Positions 13,714-18,078 of a stretch of DNA of 18,078 bases are shown piece after piece. Both the position numbers and the translations under genes were made by a program. The stretch's first letter is position 1, and every line of letters starts with the position of its first letter. The notes under the pieces were generated by a model. That model was not told the origin of the DNA and did no database searches. It saw nothing but the letters and a program-made list of their open reading frames with translations. The DNA is from Saprospiraceae bacterium (GTDB lineage Bacteria > Bacteroidota > Bacteroidia > Chitinophagales > Saprospiraceae), in contig JALVCY010000035.1 of assembly GCA_027009605.1 (NCBI GenBank), forward strand, positions 1 to 18,078, given 5' to 3'.

Positions 13714-14250
13714 ATGACTTTTGTACCTTTGGGAAAATTACCGGTTATGACTAGAGATACTAGTGTTCTTGTGATTCCGCTTTTCTTTTTCGCTTTTGTA
13801 ATTGGTCTCAATCTTTTATTTTTGAAACGGAAGAGGGGATTTTATTATTTTAGTAGGAAAATGTTTGAATCCTTCATGGCCTCGTATCTTGCGTCTGATA
13901 CGGTCGTGTTTAAAAGTAAATATCTTCAGATGTATTCTTTTCTGAATTGGAGATTAACGAGGTGTGACTTTTATATAAATGATAAAGGAATTTTTGTTCG
14001 ATTTAAAGGGCTCTTGTCAAAGTATTCCGGGGTATTTATATTTTATAGTGGTTTGGATTTTGATTCTTTGATACCACCCTATAAGGCTTTGTTGATTAAT
14101 TATTCCATCCGGGATAATGCTCTGATACTGCGTCTCCATCGCTCGCAAAGAGCTACAAAATCCATGTTTAAGTTTAAGCTAAAATTTGATTCGACCAGTG
14201 ATTTATTTAAGGTTGAACAAATTTTGAAAAGGCATGCTAAAATCAAGTAA
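13714..14250 (+). CDS. Hypothetical protein with one N-terminal membrane segment
   Basis: I do not recognise this 178-residue protein. A single hydrophobic helix spans about 17-37 (TSVLVIPLFFFAFVIGLNLLF) and is followed by a basic KRKRG stop-transfer stretch. The remaining roughly 140 residues have alternating beta-type segments (DFYINDKGIFVRFKG, ALLINYSIRDNALILRLH, FKFKLKF) and end in a helix (DLFKVEQILKRHAK). A strand-rich domain closed by a C-terminal helix is the general pattern of bacterial PH-like domains, but that is only an impression. The orientation is probably soluble domain inside. The start is uncertain: TACCTTTG at 13723-13730 is a perfect -7 element just after the first ATG, so the ATG at 13747 (167 residues) may be the true start on a nearly leaderless transcript. 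A strong terminator follows. Confidence 0.75.
   Translation: MTFVPLGKLPVMTRDTSVLVIPLFFFAFVIGLNLLFLKRKRGFYYFSRKMFESFMASYLASDTVVFKSKYLQMYSFLNWRLTRCDFYINDKGIFVRFKGLLSKYSGVFIFYSGLDFDSLIPPYKALLINYSIRDNALILRLHRSQRATKSMFKFKLKFDSTSDLFKVEQILKRHAKIK
13723..13730 (+). promoter_or_regulatory. Possible promoter -7 element inside the 5' end of the 13714 ORF
   Basis: TACCTTTG followed by GG matches TAnnTTTG perfectly. There is no TTG at the normal distance upstream, only T-rich sequence. If real, transcription begins near 13737 and translation at the ATG at 13747. Confidence 0.35.
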
Positions 14251-14323
14251 ATTTAATTTTTAATGGGTTCTAACTTTTGTTTTAAAAAAAAAAGATTATT
14301 AATTGTAAAAGAATAAATAATAT

Positions 14324-14362
14324 AAAAAAGGACTATTCTTAATAAAAGAATAGCCCTTTTTT
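14324..14362. terminator. Bidirectional intrinsic terminator
   Basis: An A6-GG-(A)-CTATTCTT arm pairs with AAGAATAG-(C)-CC-T6 across a 5-nt loop, with one mismatched position. It has an A-run on one side and a T-run on the other, so it can terminate both the 13714-14250 gene (plus) and the EF-G paralogue (minus), which converge here. Confidence 0.85.
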
Positions 14363-14383
14363 AATATTATGTTGCACAAGTGC

Positions 14384-16504
14384 TTAAGAATCAGCAGTTT
14401 CTGCTTTATAGGCATCCACTAATTCTTTTTGAACATCATGTGGAGTTTGTGCATATTCAGAAAACTTTCTGGAAAACTTGGCCTTACCTTGTGTGATAGA
14501 TCGCAAACTTGAAGAATAGTTGTATAATTCTTTCAAAGGTATTTTTGCGGTAATTTTTTGATAATGACCTTCCGTATCCATGCCTTGAATAATGGCTCTT
14601 CTTGTATTCAAATCACTCATCACGTCACCCATGACATCATTATCACAGAGAATATTTACTTCATAAATAGGCTCCATAATTTGTGGGCCTGCTCTGTGGA
14701 AGGCGTTTTTGAATCCTTGCGCTGCAGCAATCATAAAGGCCATATCGTTGGAGTCAACGGCGTGCATTTTTCCATCATAAATGGAGACCCTGATATCTCT
14801 ACAATTAGAACCGGTCAGTGGCCCTTCTTCCATTCTTTGAAGAATTCCTTTTTTGATGGCATTTGCAAATCTTGCATCAATCGAACCCCCAACAATACAC
14901 CAATAGAAAGCTAGTTTTCCACCCCAAGGCAAATCTTCCACTTCTTTTTTTCGCACTGTTAAGTTGGCCGGGTCAGGCATAGCTTCGTAGTAAGGTTCTA
15001 TTCTCATGTGTACTTCTGCAAATTGACCGGAACCACCACTTTGCTTTTTGTGTCTGTATTGCTCTTCTGCCATTTTTGTGATGGTCTCGCGGTAGGGTAT
15101 TTTGGGTCTTTCAAAAACAAAATCTACATTATATACTTTATTCGCTTTATATTTTACTATATCAAAATGTAGTTTTCCCTGTCCATGAAGGATTGTTTGC
15201 TTCAATTCTTTAGAAAATTCGACTATTAATGTAGGATCTTCTTCATGGATGGAGTGAAGAGCCTTAGCCATTTTTTCTACATCCGAAGATGAAGGAGCGA
15301 CTACTGCCGCCCGGTGTCTTGGAGCAGGAAATTTGATTTCTTCAATCTTTCTGTTAATTCCTTTTGGATTAAGTGTGTTATTGGTATGTGTATTTTTTAG
15401 TTTGACCGTAACCCCCAAATCTCCGGCTAATAATTCGTCTTGGTGTTCTCTGAGTTTTCCGTTCGCTATATAAATTTGGGAAAATCTTTCCGTCGTTCCA
15501 TTTTCGGCATTGACTAATTCTTGACCGGTAGCTATTTTTCCGGACATGACTTTGAAGTATGAAAGGTTTCCTACTCCGGGTTCAGACATGGTTTTGTAAA
15601 TGAAGAGTGAAGTGTCTCCATCTTTACTACATTTTATTGTAGTACCATCTTGTAATTTAATGTCATCTCTATCCGCCGGTGAGGGAGCAATATCATTAAG
15701 AAATCCCATAATTCTACCGGAGCCCATATTTTTTTCAGCGCTTGCGCAAAAAACAGGGAATACATCATGATTAACAAGTCCTTTAGTAAGTCCTTCAGCT
15801 AATTCATCTTCTGTAAGGCTACCATCTTCAAAGAATTTTTCCATTAAGGCTTCATCATTTTCAGCGGCAGCTTCTACCAATGCATTGTGCATATTTTGAG
15901 CTTTTTCCTTTTCGTTTTCGGGAATAGGCTTTTTTTCCGGTTTTCCACCATCTGGTGGGAAAACATACATGACCATTCTTAAGGCATCGATGATGGTATT
16001 AAAATCCTTACCTGGATTTAATGGATATTGAAAAGGAAGTACCTTGTTGCCGAATCTTTGTTTAGCTTGCGCCAAAGTATCATCAAAATTAGCATTTTCA
16101 TGATCTACCTGATTAATTACAAAAATCATGGGTGTTTTATAATCATTGGTGTAATCCCAAAGAATTTCTGTACCTACTTCCACACCGCTTTTGGCATTCA
16201 ATATCATGACGCCTGTATCCGCTACTTTCATTGAAGAAATAACTTCGCCAACTAAATCATCTAATCCCGGAGTATCCATGATGTTGATTCTGTTGCCCCG
16301 CCAATTCAAGTGCATTAGAGAAGAAAAGATAGAATTTTGCTTTTCTTTTTCAATGTTTGTAAAATCGGAGATGGTGTTACCTTCTTGGATGGTACCGCGT
16401 CGCTTAATGGCGCCTGCTTCAAATAACATAGTTTCGGCAAATGTTGATTTGCCTGAACCCGAGTGTCCAAGCAGGACAATGTTTCTGATTTTTTTAGTTT
16501 CCAT
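14384..16504 (-). CDS. fusA2: EF-G paralogue (EF-G2 type) lacking the catalytic histidine
   Basis: This 706-residue protein has the five-domain architecture of translocase EF-G but a divergent G domain. The P-loop is GHSGSGKST (13-21) where EF-G has AHIDAGKTT. The switch I region reads EKEKQNSIF in place of ERGITI. The switch II motif DTPGHVD becomes DTPGLDD, with L81 where the GTPase-activating histidine should be. The base-recognition NKxD is NQVD (131-134). Domains II to V look intact, including IPYRETI and the HRAGPQIMEPIYEV segment near the C-terminus. Bacteroides has an EF-G2 reported to support translation without GTPase activity, and these substitutions are consistent with the same type; equivalence is inference. 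The canonical fusA is not in the window. It is monocistronic, with a promoter about 65 nt upstream of the ATG at 16504 and a shared bidirectional terminator. Confidence 0.9.
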   Translation of the reverse strand: METKKIRNIVLLGHSGSGKSTFAETMLFEAGAIKRRGTIQEGNTISDFTNIEKEKQNSIFSSLMHLNWRGNRINIMDTPGLDDLVGEVISSMKVADTGVMILNAKSGVEVGTEILWDYTNDYKTPMIFVINQVDHENANFDDTLAQAKQRFGNKVLPFQYPLNPGKDFNTIIDALRMVMYVFPPDGGKPEKKPIPENEKEKAQNMHNALVEAAAENDEALMEKFFEDGSLTEDELAEGLTKGLVNHDVFPVFCASAEKNMGSGRIMGFLNDIAPSPADRDDIKLQDGTTIKCSKDGDTSLFIYKTMSEPGVGNLSYFKVMSGKIATGQELVNAENGTTERFSQIYIANGKLREHQDELLAGDLGVTVKLKNTHTNNTLNPKGINRKIEEIKFPAPRHRAAVVAPSSSDVEKMAKALHSIHEEDPTLIVEFSKELKQTILHGQGKLHFDIVKYKANKVYNVDFVFERPKIPYRETITKMAEEQYRHKKQSGGSGQFAEVHMRIEPYYEAMPDPANLTVRKKEVEDLPWGGKLAFYWCIVGGSIDARFANAIKKGILQRMEEGPLTGSNCRDIRVSIYDGKMHAVDSNDMAFMIAAAQGFKNAFHRAGPQIMEPIYEVNILCDNDVMGDVMSDLNTRRAIIQGMDTEGHYQKITAKIPLKELYNYSSSLRSITQGKAKFSRKFSEYAQTPHDVQKELVDAYKAETADS

Positions 16505-16569
16505 TATTAGTTTTTTTTATTGACAAATTGTCGGATTTTTGCTTTCCGGCGGAATTATTTACTTCGGTC

Positions 16570-16600
16570 TAAAGTTAGTTAAAACCCTTTTGTTTTACAA
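16570..16600 (-). promoter_or_regulatory. Probable promoter of the EF-G paralogue gene
   Basis: On the minus strand a TTG (plus-strand 16598-16600), a 20-nt spacer and TAACTTTA (16570-16577) fit the Bacteroidota consensus with one mismatch in the last base of the -7 element. Transcription would start near 16563, giving a leader of about 60 nt. Confidence 0.55.
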
Positions 16601-17016
16601 ATTTGGATAGTGCAAATTTTATCTTATTGATTAGTATAGTCTATTTGGGTGATTAGCGTCATATTTTTTAAATAGTACGTAAGTTCAATACCTAAAATGT
16701 CTATTTTTTTGCGTGTTTGAAAAAATGGCATTTTTCGTCCTTTTGGGACAAAATGAGAGAAAAATGACTAGGTTTTTGATTGGGTTGTTTCTTTAATAGT
16801 CAAAGCCAAGTTGTCTTCTTTGTTTCAACCCCCTTCCGATATTTCTGTCAGGACATGCCGGATTAACGAGTAAAATCAAATTACATCTGTAGTCCCAAAA
16901 TAATGCAATATTGATTGTAGTCCCAAAGTCAGTTGGTTACTCCGAGTAGTGAAGTGCAACAAGCATTATGTGCACTTTATGCTTTTAACATAAAAATTTG
17001 TTACTACCAACCCATT
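16601..17016. other. Gene-free spacer to the right of the EF-G paralogue
   Basis: No credible gene is present. Small structures are a hairpin near 16731-16757 (CATTTT / GTCC pairing with GGAC / AAAATG), a 12-nt direct repeat TGTAGTCCCAAA at 16888-16899 and 16916-16927, and a perfect 7-bp inverted repeat AAGTGCA / TGCACTT (16952-16958 and 16971-16977). None belongs to a family I can name. Confidence 0.4.
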
Positions 17017-17087
17017 GGGCGCAGTCGGAGTTGTCCCCATTAGACACTTTTCGATAATTTGCAATTGGCGCAAGTTTCTGGAAAAAC
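17017..17087 (+). repeat. Dispersed GGGTGCAGTCGG repeat, copy 2
   Basis: This starts GGGCGCAGTCGGAGTTGTCC and continues with CTTTTCGATAATTTG and CAAGTTTCTGGAAAAAC. It is a diverged copy of 9172-9240. Its first 18 nt form an imperfect inverted repeat with 17562-17580, so it may be the left end of an element of about 560 bp. Confidence 0.65.
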
Positions 17088-17558
17088 GTATAAACTTAGG
17101 CTCATGGTTTTTATTTAGTTTTTTCCACCCCCAAATTTGCTTTAAGTTCCGGAAGTCACCGGACTGCCGGGGGGGGGCAAATTCGACCCCGCCAGCGGGG
17201 GGACATGCGGGACATACATGCACGACATACATACACGACAGGCATGGCTTTTTAGTAAATTTTGGGTGGGAAAGTATCCCCAATGCCAAAAGTACAATGA
17301 CTCAGTTTTCGTCATATTGTGTTGAGCGCATTTTAACCTAGACAGATTTCTTTTTTTTCTTAGTGTAATCTTAGTGCATTCTAAATTGGTCTTAGTGGTA
17401 AGGAAAACGCATGAACCACCCCTTAATAGTACAAAGTTGAGCCCAAGAAATTGAAAAAGAGCTGATTATCATCTAGTTATAATTAGTTTTCCTTTTTATA
17501 ATCAAGATTTATTCTAATTTTTTATGTTAAATCAGTTTGTTATTTGTCGAAATGTAGC
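17088..17558. other. Gene-free interior of the 17017-17580 inverted-repeat pair
   Basis: The two 107-108 codon frames here (one per strand) have no protein-like character and translate low-complexity DNA. Visible structures are a run of nine G at 17169-17177, a perfect GC hairpin CCCCGC-CA-GCGGGG (17187-17200), two 13-bp tandem units GACATACAT(G/A)CAC (17211-17236) flanked by partial units, and three TCTTAGTG words (17358, 17369, 17390). The GC-rich patch around 17160-17210 stands out from its AT-rich surroundings. No transposase remnant was recognised. Confidence 0.4.
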
Positions 17559-17580
17559 GGGCAAAACCCGACTGCACCCC
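17559..17580 (-). repeat. Inverted end of the GGGTGCAGTCGG repeat
   Basis: On the minus strand this reads GGGTGCAGTCGGGTTTTGCC, matching the first 18-20 nt of the 9172 copy almost exactly and the 17017 copy with a few changes. It faces 17017 in inverted orientation, 540 bp away. Confidence 0.65.
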
Positions 17581-17918
17581 AATTCATGGAGTTGGGATAA
17601 TATGTTCAAGTTGGGATTTCTTACAAATATTTTTGCCAATTGAACCTATCTGAAGAGATGGGCTATATCTTTAGAAGAAGATAATAGGAGTTGGTATCGC
17701 TCTGTAGTGATACAATTCAATAGCAGAATAGATAAGAAACCAAGAGATATATTCTGCTTATGCAAAGCATTTGGGAGTGACTCCTAAAATAGAAATCGTC
17801 CTAAATCATAAGAATGTTCCACGTGGAACATTCTATCGTTTCATCAAATAGCCCTTAAATTCATCAAAATGGATAGAGATTGGTATAGAAACTTTACCTT
17901 TTTTCGCAAGGATAGGGT
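17581..17918. other. Gene-free stretch around parS, possibly decayed coding DNA
   Basis: No open frame above 60 codons exists. Short frames change across the stretch: SLEEDNRSWYRSVVIQFN in one (about 17670-17723), then AYAKHLGVTPKIEIVLN in another (about 17757-17807), running through parS. Such frame switching is what a decayed gene looks like but can also arise by chance. A CCCAA/TTGGG hairpin lies at about 17578-17596. Confidence 0.3.
17811..17834. other. parS: parS-type ParB binding site (perfect 24-bp palindrome)
   Basis: The core TGTTCCACGTGGAACA (17815-17830) is a perfect 16-bp palindrome. It matches the bacterial parS form: Bacillus has TGTTTCACGTGAAACA, and Pseudomonas sites have the TGTTCCACGTGGAAC form. 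Here the symmetry extends to AGAA and TTCT on the two sides, making 24 bp. parS sites recruit ParB/Spo0J for chromosome segregation and cluster near replication origins. No parA or parB gene lies in the window. It sits 4.3 kb from the candidate oriC spacer, which supports both assignments. Confidence 0.85.
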
Positions 17919-18068
17919 ATGAAACGTTGTGGAATAATTACTTTATCAGCAATGGGAGAAGGAGTGTATCTAGGAACTTTACAGGATGAGCCTTTCTTCA
18001 AATTGATTTGTTTTAAAAGAAAGGGGGACATATTAACTACATATCAAGACATTTTGAGTGAATCTTGA
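17919..18068 (+). CDS. Possible small ORF, 49 residues (doubtful)
   Basis: An ATG-started frame of 49 codons reads MKRCGIITLSAMGEGVYLG and continues to DILTTYQDILSES before TGA at 18066-18068. The composition is protein-like. No family is recognised, no Shine-Dalgarno is seen, and the upstream TACCTTTT (about 17896) is only a near match to a -7 element. Another frame across 17865-17985 also looks protein-like (ETLPFFARIGYETLWNNYF), so this may be a decayed coding region instead of a gene. Confidence 0.2.
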   Translation: MKRCGIITLSAMGEGVYLGTLQDEPFFKLICFKRKGDILTTYQDILSES

Positions 18069-18078
18069 CAAAGAAAAG

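Noticed and set aside
16888..16927. CRISPR-like direct repeat
   Set aside because: Only two copies of a 12-nt word (TGTAGTCCCAAA) 28 nt apart; this is too few and too short.
17169..17177. Phase-variable poly-G tract
   Set aside because: Nine G in a row could slip, but it lies in no credible gene or promoter.
16966..17341. Overlapping 107- and 108-codon frames on opposite strands
   Set aside because: Both cross the poly-G run, the GC hairpin and the 13-bp tandem units, and neither resembles a transposase or any other protein.

Overview
The window looks like a chromosomal housekeeping region of a Bacteroidota bacterium, perhaps a Saprospiria-type lineage (the class-level guess is inference). 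Four things point there. The 16S rRNA 5' end has Bacteroidota-like wording. Promoters repeatedly fit the phylum's TTG-N20-TAnnTTTG pattern instead of TTGACA/TATAAT. The genes include a glycine-lipid type acyltransferase pair and an EF-G2-like paralogue. The spacers are full of the short 'word' repeats common in that phylum.

Layout. 1-96 is the 5' end of a 16S rRNA gene on the minus strand, with its leader and promoter to about 224. serC (742-1812) ends at a hairpin terminator that overlaps the predicted start of a YgjP-type metallopeptidase gene (1855-2625). A repeat-filled spacer precedes ligA (minus, 3009-5129). A second repeat-filled spacer leads into rpmH-rnpA (5843-6404). A 75-bp nested inverted-repeat element follows, then an M1-family aminopeptidase lipoprotein (6578-9163). 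About 900 bp of REP-like palindromes and mosaic repeats (9164-10059) come next. Three minus-strand genes follow: GlsB-like and GlsA-like acyltransferases (10060-12013) and heme A synthase ctaA (12111-13187). An AT-rich 526-bp spacer with clustered DnaA-box-like sequences (13188-13713) separates these from a small membrane-anchored protein gene (13714-14250). A shared bidirectional terminator and an EF-G paralogue (minus, 14384-16504) come next. The last 1.57 kb is largely gene-free and contains remnants of a repeated element and a perfect parS-type palindrome at 17811-17834.

How it fits together. A perfect DnaA box inside an AT-rich spacer, a perfect ParB-site palindrome 4.3 kb away, the rpmH-rnpA pair, and an rRNA operon transcribed away from that spacer suggest that the window covers the chromosome replication origin region. 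This is inference and can be tested by genome-wide GC skew. The genes otherwise serve general metabolism: serine synthesis, DNA ligation, tRNA maturation, translocation, aminolipid synthesis and aerobic respiration. I see no defence system, CRISPR array, prophage or secretion cluster. The least explained parts are the structured intergenic repeats.
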